From: Rugosimonospora africana | GTDB taxonomy: Bacteria; Actinomycetota; Actinomycetes; Mycobacteriales; Micromonosporaceae | Assembly: GCF_016862975.1 (NCBI RefSeq) | Contig: NZ_BONZ01000054.1 | Span: 1 to 38,318 of the forward strand | Length of the DNA: 38,318 nucleotides | Reading direction: 5' to 3' | Shown: in pieces, positions 6,812 to 14,869 of the stretch | Layout of the letters: every line of letters starts with the position of its first letter | Position numbering within the stretch: the stretch's first letter is position 1 | Position numbers and translations under genes: made by a program | Notes under the pieces: generated by a model | Databases searched by the model: none | What the model was told of the DNA's origin: nothing | What the model saw: the letters and a program-made list of their open reading frames with translations, nothing else

Positions 6812-9251
6812 GCCAGAAGGCGCCCCCACGCCGGTCGGTCTCCGCCCCGCCGGCCGAAGGCTCCTGGGCTGGGATCCCGCCCGACGGCGGCTGGGCCGGC
6901 CCGCCGGCCGCGAGCCGGTCGAGCTCCGCCAACGCCCGCGCCCAGCGCTCCGCCAGCGGTACCGACTCGTCCCGCAGGGCGGCCACCAGCGCACGCAGCG
7001 CATCCGCGAGCGGCCCGGATCCGAGCCAGGTGGCCTGCGCGTCGAGTCGGCTGGCGAGGTCGTCGAGCAGTTCGGCGCGCTGCGACACCGGTTGGCCTTC
7101 GGCCGCCCGGAGCGTCCGCGCCTCCCGCTCGACGAGCTTCGCGACGCTGACCTCGGAGGACGGCTCCGAGGCGCGTCCGAGCGGGCCGGCCGGGGGCGAC
7201 ATCCGGGACGAACGCGCGACCTTCGGCATGCGGAGCCGTGCCTCAGACTGAACGCCCCTGGCCATCCCCATCGGCGCCATCCCCATCGGTGCCATCGGCA
7301 TCGGAGCTGGCGGCATCGGCGCCGATGCACCCACCGCGCCGGCCATCAGCGCGCCTCCCAGCGCCGACATGGGGGCCCAGCCAGACGGAAGCTCAACCGG
7401 CTGGATCACCCGATGCTCCGGCCCGCCCTCGGCGACCACCCGCGGATCGATCGCGACGTACGCGGTGAACCGGCACAGCACGCCGTGGCGCAGTGAGGTG
7501 GCCACGATCTCACCCTCCAGCGCCCGGTCGGCGGCCACGGTGTATCGGTCCTCCAGGTCGCGCAGGTGGGCGCGGGCCCAGATGGCCGACAGCGCCGGCG
7601 AGTCCACCACGGTCGCGGGTACCTCGGCACGCCAGGCACCACCGTCGCAATCGGTACCGGTCGCCGTGATCGTGCCGCCGGCCGGCCCCCGGTAGCGGCC
7701 GGAGACCACCAGCGGCACGCCGGGGAACAGATCCGGGACGCGCGCCGGAGCCACAGTGCCGTCGATGAGGTCGAGCCCCTCGGCCTGCAACCGGATGCCG
7801 GTGACCAGCGGGGCCGCGATGCGCCGGTGGATGCGGTCCATCGCCGCGTCGAGCCGCTCCTCGGACTCGACCAGCTCGCAACGTCCGCCACCGATCGTGG
7901 CCAGCCGGCCGAGGAACCCGGCGTTGACCGCCCGGTCGACGCCGACCGTGTGGATGCGTACCCCGGGATCGCCGCCGATCTCCCGGATCAGCTCGTCTTC
8001 GTTGCCCACCTGCCCGTCGGTCACGAGAACCAGTACCCGGTCGCGGGACGGGTCGGCGAGCAGCCGCAGCCCTTCGCGCAGCGGGGTGAGCATCTCGGTG
8101 CCACCGCCGGCCTGGGCGCCAGCCAGGTGTTCCACGGCCCGGTACCGGCTGCGGTCGGTGCCGGCGATCAGCCCCTCGGGCAGCCCGTCGGGTCGGTGGG
8201 CCTGGTGATTGAAGGTGAGTACGGCGAACCGGTCGGTTTCGGTGAGGGTGTCCACGATCCGGGCCGCGGCCCGCCGCGCGGCGACCATCTTCCAGCCGCT
8301 CATGCTGCCCGAGCGGTCCAACAGCAGCACCAGGTCCTTCGGCCGGGGCGGCACGGTGGACTCCGGCGGCAGGATGGTGAGCCGGTAGGTCCCCTCGTCC
8401 GGCTGGGTCGATGGTGTCGTGTGGTCGGGTCGTGCCGGCTTCCGTGCCTGGTCGGCGGCCAGCGCCAGCGCCGACCGGCCCTCGGCGTGGCTGAGCCGGA
8501 GGATGAAGTCCCGGTCGACCCGTTCGCCCGGCTGGATACGCAGCACGCCGTCGGTCTCGGTGACCACGTGCAGGCTGGAGGCCACCCCGGTGGGCGGCAG
8601 GCCGGCCGGGTCGAGCCGTACCTCGATCGACAGGTCGACCGGGTTGGGGAATCCCGGCAGCAGTACCGGCGGGGTGATCCGGGAGGCGTCCGGTACGGCG
8701 GTGGTGTCCGGCGCGTACCCGTCGCCGACCGGCTGCCCGGGCAGCGGGGCGCCCGGGATGTACCGGGGAGCGACCACGAGCGGGAACCGGAACTCGGCCT
8801 GCCCGTCAGCGAACGTGAGCGGGCCGGCCAGGGTCAGCGCCACGGTCACCTGCTCGCCGGGCAGGATGTTGCCCACCCGCAGGGTGAACACGTCGGGCCG
8901 GTCCTCCTCGGCGATGGAGGCCCGCTGCCCGGCCGCCAGAGCCTGGTCGTATCGCTCGCGGGCGTTGGCCCGGTCTGCCAGGACGCCCTCGATGACCCGG
9001 TCGCCCGCGGTCATCGTCATCCCGGTCAGCGCGGCCCGGTCGGGCAGCGGAAACACGTACGTGGCCTCCAGCGGCACGTCGTACGGATTACGGAAGCCCT
9101 GGGTCACCTCGATCCCGGCGACCAGCCCGGTGATGCTCGCCCGCACGTCGAGCCGGTGCAGCGGCAGGTTGCCCCGCTCGGTGCGCAGGGCGCCGAATCC
9201 GTCGTCCTCGCGGCCGGCCGGCACGTCGCGCAGATATTCGATCATCGTCAT
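6804..9251 (-). CDS. VIT and von Willebrand A domain protein, cytoplasmic
   Basis: 815 residues. A VIT domain (about 30-150; HRLDVRASITGLVAGIEVTQGFRNPYDVPLEATYVFPLP) precedes a vWA domain (about 305-475) with a complete metal-ion-dependent adhesion site: D312-x-S314-x-S316 (DRSGSMS), T385 (GGGTEM) and D412 (TDGQVGN). The C-terminal third has a beta-rich stretch, a Met/Pro-rich repeat (about 640-665), a helical region and a disordered end. There is no signal peptide or membrane helix, unlike inter-alpha-trypsin heavy chains or sortase-anchored VIT/vWA proteins. Its ATG overlaps the upstream MerR-like gene by 4 bp (ATGA), so they are co-translated. Role unknown; a metal-dependent protein-binding scaffold working with its partner is the reasonable guess. 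Confidence 0.9.
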   Translation of the reverse strand: MTMIEYLRDVPAGREDDGFGALRTERGNLPLHRLDVRASITGLVAGIEVTQGFRNPYDVPLEATYVFPLPDRAALTGMTMTAGDRVIEGVLADRANARERYDQALAAGQRASIAEEDRPDVFTLRVGNILPGEQVTVALTLAGPLTFADGQAEFRFPLVVAPRYIPGAPLPGQPVGDGYAPDTTAVPDASRITPPVLLPGFPNPVDLSIEVRLDPAGLPPTGVASSLHVVTETDGVLRIQPGERVDRDFILRLSHAEGRSALALAADQARKPARPDHTTPSTQPDEGTYRLTILPPESTVPPRPKDLVLLLDRSGSMSGWKMVAARRAAARIVDTLTETDRFAVLTFNHQAHRPDGLPEGLIAGTDRSRYRAVEHLAGAQAGGGTEMLTPLREGLRLLADPSRDRVLVLVTDGQVGNEDELIREIGGDPGVRIHTVGVDRAVNAGFLGRLATIGGGRCELVESEERLDAAMDRIHRRIAAPLVTGIRLQAEGLDLIDGTVAPARVPDLFPGVPLVVSGRYRGPAGGTITATGTDCDGGAWRAEVPATVVDSPALSAIWARAHLRDLEDRYTVAADRALEGEIVATSLRHGVLCRFTAYVAIDPRVVAEGGPEHRVIQPVELPSGWAPMSALGGALMAGAVGASAPMPPAPMPMAPMGMAPMGMARGVQSEARLRMPKVARSSRMSPPAGPLGRASEPSSEVSVAKLVEREARTLRAAEGQPVSQRAELLDDLASRLDAQATWLGSGPLADALRALVAALRDESVPLAERWARALAELDRLAAGGPAQPPSGGIPAQEPSAGGAETDRRGGAFWRP
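6807..6826 (-). terminator. Perfect 8-bp hairpin in last codons of VIT/vWA gene
   Basis: GGGGCGCC (6807-6814), loop AGAA, GGCGCCCC (6819-6826). It encodes the final Gly-Ala-Phe-Trp-Arg-Pro and ends directly at the stop codon. It could stall or end transcription from either side. No U-tract, so termination is inference. Confidence 0.45.
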
Positions 9252-9919
9252 TCGCTCGACTCCTCGGGTGTCAACAGGCCACGTTCTGCCAGAAATCGAA
9301 TCAACGGTGCGCTAGCGGAGTTCAGGTCGGCGAGGTCCCGTGGCGACGGGGCCGCCGGCAGTTCGAGAGCGACGCCACCGGCGAGCACCACTCGATAGCG
9401 GAGTTCGGCCACGGGGGCGGGCGGCTCGACCCAGAACCGGTCCCAGCGTCGGGCCGGCGCGGATCCGGGCGCGACCGGCGCGGCCCCAACCGGCGCGGCG
9501 CCGACGGGCGCCGACGGTGCGGCGGGCTCTGGCGCCGGAGGCGGCGTCACCCCAGAGGGCGTCGGCGGCGCGGCGACCTCGGGCAGCCGTGGCGCGTGCG
9601 GAGCCTCCGGAATCCGGGCGACCCGCCGCAGCGTGGCATCCGTGGCGCCGGCCAGCTCGGCCTGGATCTGGGCCAGGGCGAGACCGTCCGCCTGGCGGCG
9701 CTTGACCGCGACCGCTTGGAGCAGGTGACGCGGCCCGTACAGCGCGGTCCGGCCACGGAAACCGACGGGCCGGTCCATCAGGCCGATCGTCGTATACCAC
9801 CGGATGGCCCGGCCATCGGGCACGTCGCGGACCCGCCCGTTGGGCGCGCGGATGTCGTCGGCGGCGAGCGCATCGGCCACCCGTCGCACCAGTTCATCCA
9901 GCGTCCAGCCGTCCGTCAT
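9248..9919 (-). CDS. MerR-like DNA-binding protein coupled to VIT/vWA gene
   Basis: 223 residues. Residues about 1-95 resemble a MerR winged helix (WTLDELVRRVADALAA ... RAIRWYTTIGLMDRP ... GRTALYGPRHLLQAVAVKRRQADGLALAQIQAEL) but carry an inserted wing and start later than usual. A Pro/Ala linker (about 110-165, PVGAAPVGAAPVAPG) leads to a small C-terminal domain (about 170-223: LRYRVVLAGGVALELPAAPSPRDLADLNSASAPLIRFLAERGLL) that is not a known drug- or metal-binding MerR domain; no Cys is present. ATGA overlap with the VIT/vWA gene argues for a fixed stoichiometry or a complex. Likely autoregulated through the paired 14-bp repeats at its promoter. Confidence 0.8.
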   Translation of the reverse strand: MTDGWTLDELVRRVADALAADDIRAPNGRVRDVPDGRAIRWYTTIGLMDRPVGFRGRTALYGPRHLLQAVAVKRRQADGLALAQIQAELAGATDATLRRVARIPEAPHAPRLPEVAAPPTPSGVTPPPAPEPAAPSAPVGAAPVGAAPVAPGSAPARRWDRFWVEPPAPVAELRYRVVLAGGVALELPAAPSPRDLADLNSASAPLIRFLAERGLLTPEESSE

Positions 9920-9929
9920 GAGCCCATGA

Positions 9930-9957
9930 TGACAGTGTCATTCTAACAGTGTCAATA
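9930..9957 (-). promoter_or_regulatory. Promoter with tandem 14-bp operator
   Basis: Two adjacent 14-bp direct repeats, at 9930-9943 and 9944-9957, share ACAGTGTCA (TGACACTGT on the minus strand). TGACACTGTCA is itself nearly palindromic. The minus-strand -10 TAGAAT (9945-9940) sits across their junction, about 20 bases before the ATG. A protein bound here would cover the -10 and the start site. Confidence 0.6.
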
Positions 9958-9997
9958 CCGACCGGGAACCGGAGCCGGTGTCCCCGTTCGCGCGAAG

Positions 9998-10003
9998 TAG
10001 GCT
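9998..10003 (+). promoter_or_regulatory. -10 element of leaderless AKR gene
   Basis: TAGGCT, six bases before the GTG at 10010; no Shine-Dalgarno present. No strong -35 is obvious. It is divergent from the MerR-like gene's promoter, so the 14-bp operators about 45 bp away could affect both. Confidence 0.5.
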
Positions 10004-10009
10004 CGCGTC

Positions 10010-10993
10010 GTGCAGCAGCGGACTTTCGGCCGTACCGGCCGGCAGGTGGGTGTCATCGGACTCGGCGCGTGGCAGCTCGGCGCGGACTGGGGCGAGGTGG
10101 ACGAGGACGACGCGCTCGCCACCCTGGCCGCGGCCATGGACGCCGGGGTCAACCTCATCGACACCGCCGACGTGTACGGCGACGGGCGCAGTGAGCGGCT
10201 GGTCGGCCGGTTCCTGCGCGAGCGCGGCGGCGACGGGGTGACCGTCGCGACCAAGATGGGCCGGCGGGTGCCGCAGGAGCCGGAGAACTACACGCTGGAC
10301 AACTTCCGGGCGTGGACCGACCGGTCCCGGGAAAACCTCGGGGTGGACACCCTGGACCTGGTGCAGCTGCACTGCCCGCCCACGCCGGTGTACTCGACCG
10401 ACGCCGTGTTCGACGCCTTGGACACACTGGTGGCGGAGAAGCGGATCGCGGCGTACGGGGTCAGCGTGGAGACCCGCGCCGAGGCGCTGACCGCGATCGC
10501 CCGGCCGGGCGTGGCGACGGTACAGATCATCCTGAACATGCTGCGGCTCGGTCCGCTGGACGAGGTGCTGCCGGCCGCGCAGGCGGCGGGCGTGGGCATC
10601 ATCGCCCGCGTGCCGCTGGCCAGTGGGCTACTGTCCGGCCGGTACGACGAGAACACCACGTTCGCGGACAACGACCACCGCAACTTCAACCGGCACGGCG
10701 AGGCGTTCGACGTCGGCGAGACATTCTCCGGCGTGGACTTCGCGACCGGCCTGTCCGCGGTACGCCGGCTCGCGGCGCTGACTCCGGCGGGCGCGACGAT
10801 GGCTCAGTACGCGCTGCGCTGGATCGTGGACCAGCCGGGCGTGAGCGTGGTCATTCCGGGCGCCCGCAACGCGGAGCAGGCGCGGGCGAACGCGGCCGCG
10901 GCGGACCTGGCCCCGATCACCGCCGAGGCGGCGGCGACGGTGCGGCAGGTGTACGACGAGCTGATCGCTCCGCAGGTCGCCGACCGCTGGTGA
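10010..10993 (+). CDS. Aldo/keto reductase
   Basis: NAD(P)H-dependent carbonyl reductase of 327 residues with the TIM-barrel catalytic tetrad in place: Asp51 and Tyr56 (LIDTADVYG), Lys82 (ATKMG) and His121 (LVQLH). The C-terminal cofactor segment SVVIPGARNAEQARANAAA is typical. Substrate cannot be told. The gene has its own leaderless promoter and is convergent with the ABC exporter operon, with repeat copy 2 between the stop codons. Confidence 0.92.
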   Translation: MQQRTFGRTGRQVGVIGLGAWQLGADWGEVDEDDALATLAAAMDAGVNLIDTADVYGDGRSERLVGRFLRERGGDGVTVATKMGRRVPQEPENYTLDNFRAWTDRSRENLGVDTLDLVQLHCPPTPVYSTDAVFDALDTLVAEKRIAAYGVSVETRAEALTAIARPGVATVQIILNMLRLGPLDEVLPAAQAAGVGIIARVPLASGLLSGRYDENTTFADNDHRNFNRHGEAFDVGETFSGVDFATGLSAVRRLAALTPAGATMAQYALRWIVDQPGVSVVIPGARNAEQARANAAAADLAPITAEAAATVRQVYDELIAPQVADRW

Positions 10994-11042
10994 CGCCGGC
11001 CGGGCGGCGGCGAGCCGACCGCGCGGCATGCGCGCGAATGCT

Positions 11043-11092
11043 GACCGGTCTGGCTTGGCGCGTCTGATGCCGCGCGACGACCCAGACCAGTC
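11043..11092 (+). repeat. 50-bp dispersed palindromic repeat, copy 2
   Basis: Outer arms GACCGGTCTGG and CCAGACCAGTC around a G/C interior; the whole element is exactly 50 bp, like the other copies. It lies between the convergent ends of the AKR gene (10993) and the ABC exporter (11142), a position where it could act as a two-way terminator. Confidence 0.88.
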
Positions 11093-11141
11093 GTCCGACT
11101 GCGGCTGATCGGTCGGGTGGTGCCGCAAGGCCCGGGACCGG

Positions 11142-13031
11142 TCAGCGGTAGGCGCGGGCCTGGAGTTCGTGGAGTTCGGCGTACAGGCCGCCGTTGCCGA
11201 GCAGGGTGGCGTGGTCGCCCAGCTCGGCGATCCGGCCGTGGTCGAGCACGATGACGAGGTCGGCCATCGCCGCCGTGGTGAACCGGTGCGAGACCAGCAG
11301 CGTGATCGGCCGCTCGGACCGCGGGACCGCCCTGGTCGCCTCGGCGATGTCACGGAACAGGGCCTGTTCGGTGAACGCGTCCAGCGCGGCGGTCGGCTCG
11401 TCGAACACCACGAGCAGGGGCCGCTCGCGCATGAATGCCCGGCCGAGCGCGAGCTTCTGCCACTGCCCGCCGGACAGGTCGACCCCTCCCCAGGCGGTAC
11501 CCAGCTGGGTGCCCAGCCCGTGCGGCGGCAGCTCGGCCAGTTCACCGGCGCCGGCCCGGCGCAACGCGGCGGCGACGGCGTCCGGGTCGGCGGCGCGGGG
11601 CAGGTCACCCAGCCCGACGGACTCGCCGAGAGTGAACTCGAACCGCACGAAGTCCTGGAACGCCGGGCTCACCCGGCGCTGCCAGCCCGCCGGATCGATG
11701 GTGGCCAGGTCGGTACCGTCGGCGCGGATGCCCCCGGCGGTGGGCCGGTAGAGGCCGCTGAGCAGTTTGACCAGCGTGGTCTTGCCGGAGCCGTTCTCGC
11801 CGACCAGGGCGACCACCGCGCCGGCGGGAAGGTGCACGGTGATCTGGTCGAGGACGAGGGGGTCGGTTTCCGGGGCGCGACGCTCGGAGCCGGGTTGCCG
11901 AGGCGGCAGCAACCGGCCCCGGCTGGGTTCGGGGGAACCCACCCGGTTCTCTGCGTACCGGAAGCAGACGCCGTCCAGGTCGATGCCGTCCCGCAGCCGC
12001 ACCGGCGGCTCGGCCAGGCGCTCCTGGTCAGGGCCGGCGGTACGGGAGTAGTCGGTCAGCCACGCCAGCCGCCCGCCAGCGGACAGGACCCTGCGCAGGT
12101 AGCTGGCGTACTGCACGGCGGAGGCGAGCTGCGCGTTGATCAGCCCGGCGAGCGACAGGGTCAGGACGAGTGTGCCCGCGGTGGCGTGGCCGTGAACCGC
12201 GGCCACGAGCACGAGCAGCAGGGCGGCGATGTAGGCGCCGGCGAACACCACGGCCGCGCCGGTCGTCGCGGCCAGCCCGCGCAGCGCCGCCCGCCGGGCG
12301 TCACGCTCGACCCGCTCGCTGATCGCCCGGTGCCGGTCGAGAATGTCGTCGAGCAGGCCGTAGACGCGCAGCTCCTTGCCGGCCGGCGCGGACGCGGCGG
12401 TCTGGAACAGGTGGTTGCGCAGCCGGGTGTGGGGCGCGCTGCGCTCGCGGGCGCGCTGGGCGAGGCCCGCGGCGTACCGGTTGGCCAGCAGCGCGGGGAT
12501 CCCGAACAGCGGCAGCAGCGCCAGGATCGGGTCGAGGGTCGCCAGGATCGCGATGCCGCCGGCGAACGACACGACCACCCGCAGGTTGAGGACGACGGCG
12601 TTGAGCATGCCGGCCATCCCGGCGCGTTCCTGCCGGATGAGCGCCAGCTGGTCGGCGTACTGCGGGCGCTCGTAGTGCTCGATGGTCGGGATCGTGCCTG
12701 CCAGACGCATGAGTTCACTGTCGATGTACCGGCCGGCACGCTCGGAGACCGTGGTGGTCAGCTGCAGGTAGCCGCGCCCGAAGACCGCGGCCAGACCGGT
12801 AGCGCCGGCCATCAGACCGGCGGCGGCGAGCGCGCGTCCGGCCTGGGCGTGCAGGGCGGCGTCGGTCACCACCTTGACGCCGTACGTCGCGGCCAGGGTG
12901 CACGCGGTGGCCGCGAGCTGGCAGGCGAACAGCGCCGTGGCGTGCCGGGGTGCGGCGCGGAAGCACGCGCCGAACAGGATGCGCACGCGCCGCCACCAGC
13001 CGGCGTCCGCGATCGCGACCGATCCGGTCAT
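11142..13031 (-). CDS. ABC exporter half-transporter (second subunit)
   Basis: 629 residues: membrane domain of about six helices (1-330), then a nucleotide-binding domain with Walker A GENGSGKTT (about 408), Q-loop FQDF, signature LSGGQWQK (about 517), Walker B VVFDEPT and an H-loop SHR. A Pro/Arg-rich insert precedes the NBD. The ATG at 13031 overlaps the stop of the upstream subunit (ATGA), which fixes this start; the frame stays open further upstream but that is shadow. It probably forms a heterodimer with the upstream subunit and exports an unknown, perhaps peptide-like, molecule. No precursor-peptide gene is visible nearby. Confidence 0.9.
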   Translation of the reverse strand: MTGSVAIADAGWWRRVRILFGACFRAAPRHATALFACQLAATACTLAATYGVKVVTDAALHAQAGRALAAAGLMAGATGLAAVFGRGYLQLTTTVSERAGRYIDSELMRLAGTIPTIEHYERPQYADQLALIRQERAGMAGMLNAVVLNLRVVVSFAGGIAILATLDPILALLPLFGIPALLANRYAAGLAQRARERSAPHTRLRNHLFQTAASAPAGKELRVYGLLDDILDRHRAISERVERDARRAALRGLAATTGAAVVFAGAYIAALLLVLVAAVHGHATAGTLVLTLSLAGLINAQLASAVQYASYLRRVLSAGGRLAWLTDYSRTAGPDQERLAEPPVRLRDGIDLDGVCFRYAENRVGSPEPSRGRLLPPRQPGSERRAPETDPLVLDQITVHLPAGAVVALVGENGSGKTTLVKLLSGLYRPTAGGIRADGTDLATIDPAGWQRRVSPAFQDFVRFEFTLGESVGLGDLPRAADPDAVAAALRRAGAGELAELPPHGLGTQLGTAWGGVDLSGGQWQKLALGRAFMRERPLLVVFDEPTAALDAFTEQALFRDIAEATRAVPRSERPITLLVSHRFTTAAMADLVIVLDHGRIAELGDHATLLGNGGLYAELHELQARAYR

Positions 13032-14869
13032 CCGGTGCCTCCGGCGGTGGTCAGCGCCGCGGACTGGGCGGCGAACATGCGGGCGTACCGGCCGCCGAGG
13101 TCGACCAGTTCGGCATGGGAGCCGAGCTCGGCGACCCGGCCCTCGTCCAGGACGCAGACCTGGTCGGCGCGGCGTACGGTCGCGAACCGGTGCGAGATCA
13201 GGATCGTGGTCACGTCGCCGGTGATGTCGAGGAACTGGTCGTAGAACGCGGCCTCGGCGCGGATGTCGAGATTCGCGGTGGGCTCGTCGAGGATGAGCAG
13301 CCGGGCGCCCGCGTCGACGGCCAGCAGCGCCCGGGCCAGCGCGATGCGCTGCCACTGCCCGCCGGACAGCTCCCCGCCTCCGTCGAACTGGCGGGCCAGC
13401 GGCGAGTCCCAGCCGCGGGGCAGCGCCCGGATCGCGTCCAGGATCCCGGCCCGCGCGGCGGCGCGCTCGATCGCCGCGTCGTCGTGCGCGAGGGACAGGG
13501 CGCCGACTCCGACGTTGTCGCGCGCCGGCAGCTGGTACCGCGTGAAGTCCTGGAACACCGCGGCGATCCCCCGCTGCCAGCGCCGCGGGTCGATGGTGCG
13601 CAGGTCCTGCCCGTTCACCGTGATGGTGCCGGCGTCCGGGGCGTAGAACCCGCACAGCAGCTTGATGAGCGTCGTCTTCCCGGCGCCGTTCGCTCCGACG
13701 ATCGCCAGCGACCGGCCGGCCGGGACGACCAGGTCCAGCCCGTCCAGTATCGGGGTGGTCGCACCCGGGTAGGAGAACCGCACGCCGGCGAGGACCAGAT
13801 CCAGCGCGGTACCGGCGGGTGGTGGGTCGCCCGCCGGGCTGGTACCGGTACCGGCAGCGGCCCGGGCGGCACGCTCCACCGCGGCGATGGCGGGAAGTCC
13901 GGCCAGCCCGTACTCGATCTGGAAGTCCTGCTGGCCCCGGGTGGCGGCCACGCCGGCGAGAACGGTGGCCCGCAGGAACACCACCAGCGCGCCGAGCCCG
14001 ATGGCGTGCCCGATCGCGGCGTGGCCCAGCAGCGCGTAGGTGGCGAAGTTGGCCGCCACGACCGCAGCCAACGCGCCGGCGAAGCGACGGTGGTACCCGT
14101 GCCGCGCGGCCCACACCGCTTCCATCGTGGAGTCCCACTCCGTGCGGAACCGCTGACCGAGCCAGTCGACGAGCCCGAACAGCCGGGTCTCCTTGGCCGC
14201 GTCCGGCGTCAGGACCAGGTCGCGCAGGTACCCCGACCGGCGCAGCAGCGAGGTCTGCCGGGTCAGCGCCCGGGTCTGCGCCAGGTACCCGCGCCGGCTC
14301 TCGTACGCCCACCACAGGTTCGCCGCGCACAGCGCGACCGCCAGCCACCAGTGGAAGAAGCCGAGAGCGACGATGCCGATCCCGCTCTGCAGCGTCTGGC
14401 CTGCCTTCGCCGCCAGGCCCGCGACCGCACCGCCCGGGGTGTAGCCGCCCGTGCCCACCCCGGTGACGCGGGACAGCTGGTCACGGACGGCGGGGTCGTC
14501 CAGGTGCGCCACCCCGGATGGGCCGTTGACCGCTCGGATCGCCCGGCGTTGCAGCGTCGCGTCCACCCGGGCGCTGACCGTGGCGGCGACGGCGGTGGAC
14601 AGCCGGCTGCTGAGCTGACCGGCCACGAACAGCGCGGCCAGCAGGACCGCCGCCAGTACGGCGCGGTGTCCCGCGGGCGAACTCAGGCCGCCGCGCGTGG
14701 CGGCGACCAGCTCGGCGGCCAGCCAGCCGGACGCCAGTACGGCGGCGACCGGCGCGAGCCCTCCGACCACGGTCGTGACCGCCAGCGCGGCGACCCAGCC
14801 CCGGCCGGCGCCGGGCAGCAGGCGCAGCATCGCCAGCCGCGGCGACCGGGCGATCCGCGGCAGGGTCAC
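13028..14869 (-). CDS. ABC exporter half-transporter (first subunit)
   Basis: 613 residues: N-terminal membrane domain with about six helices (to residue 330), then an ATPase domain with Walker A GANGAGKTT (about 391), FQDF Q-loop, signature LSGGQWQR (about 501), Walker B LLILDEPT (about 523) and SHR. The GTG start at 14869 overlaps the TGA of the regulator gene (GTGA), giving MTLPRIARSPRL. It is coupled by ATGA to the second subunit, so regulator, first and second subunits form one operon. Family firm, cargo unknown. Confidence 0.9.
   Translation of the reverse strand: MTLPRIARSPRLAMLRLLPGAGRGWVAALAVTTVVGGLAPVAAVLASGWLAAELVAATRGGLSSPAGHRAVLAAVLLAALFVAGQLSSRLSTAVAATVSARVDATLQRRAIRAVNGPSGVAHLDDPAVRDQLSRVTGVGTGGYTPGGAVAGLAAKAGQTLQSGIGIVALGFFHWWLAVALCAANLWWAYESRRGYLAQTRALTRQTSLLRRSGYLRDLVLTPDAAKETRLFGLVDWLGQRFRTEWDSTMEAVWAARHGYHRRFAGALAAVVAANFATYALLGHAAIGHAIGLGALVVFLRATVLAGVAATRGQQDFQIEYGLAGLPAIAAVERAARAAAGTGTSPAGDPPPAGTALDLVLAGVRFSYPGATTPILDGLDLVVPAGRSLAIVGANGAGKTTLIKLLCGFYAPDAGTITVNGQDLRTIDPRRWQRGIAAVFQDFTRYQLPARDNVGVGALSLAHDDAAIERAAARAGILDAIRALPRGWDSPLARQFDGGGELSGGQWQRIALARALLAVDAGARLLILDEPTANLDIRAEAAFYDQFLDITGDVTTILISHRFATVRRADQVCVLDEGRVAELGSHAELVDLGGRYARMFAAQSAALTTAGGTG

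Noticed and set aside
13032-14348. Upstream extension of the second ABC subunit's open frame (over 400 extra codons)
   Set aside because: It is antiphase to the first ABC subunit, which has Walker A, signature and membrane helices; the ATGA at 13028-13031 gives a clear start.
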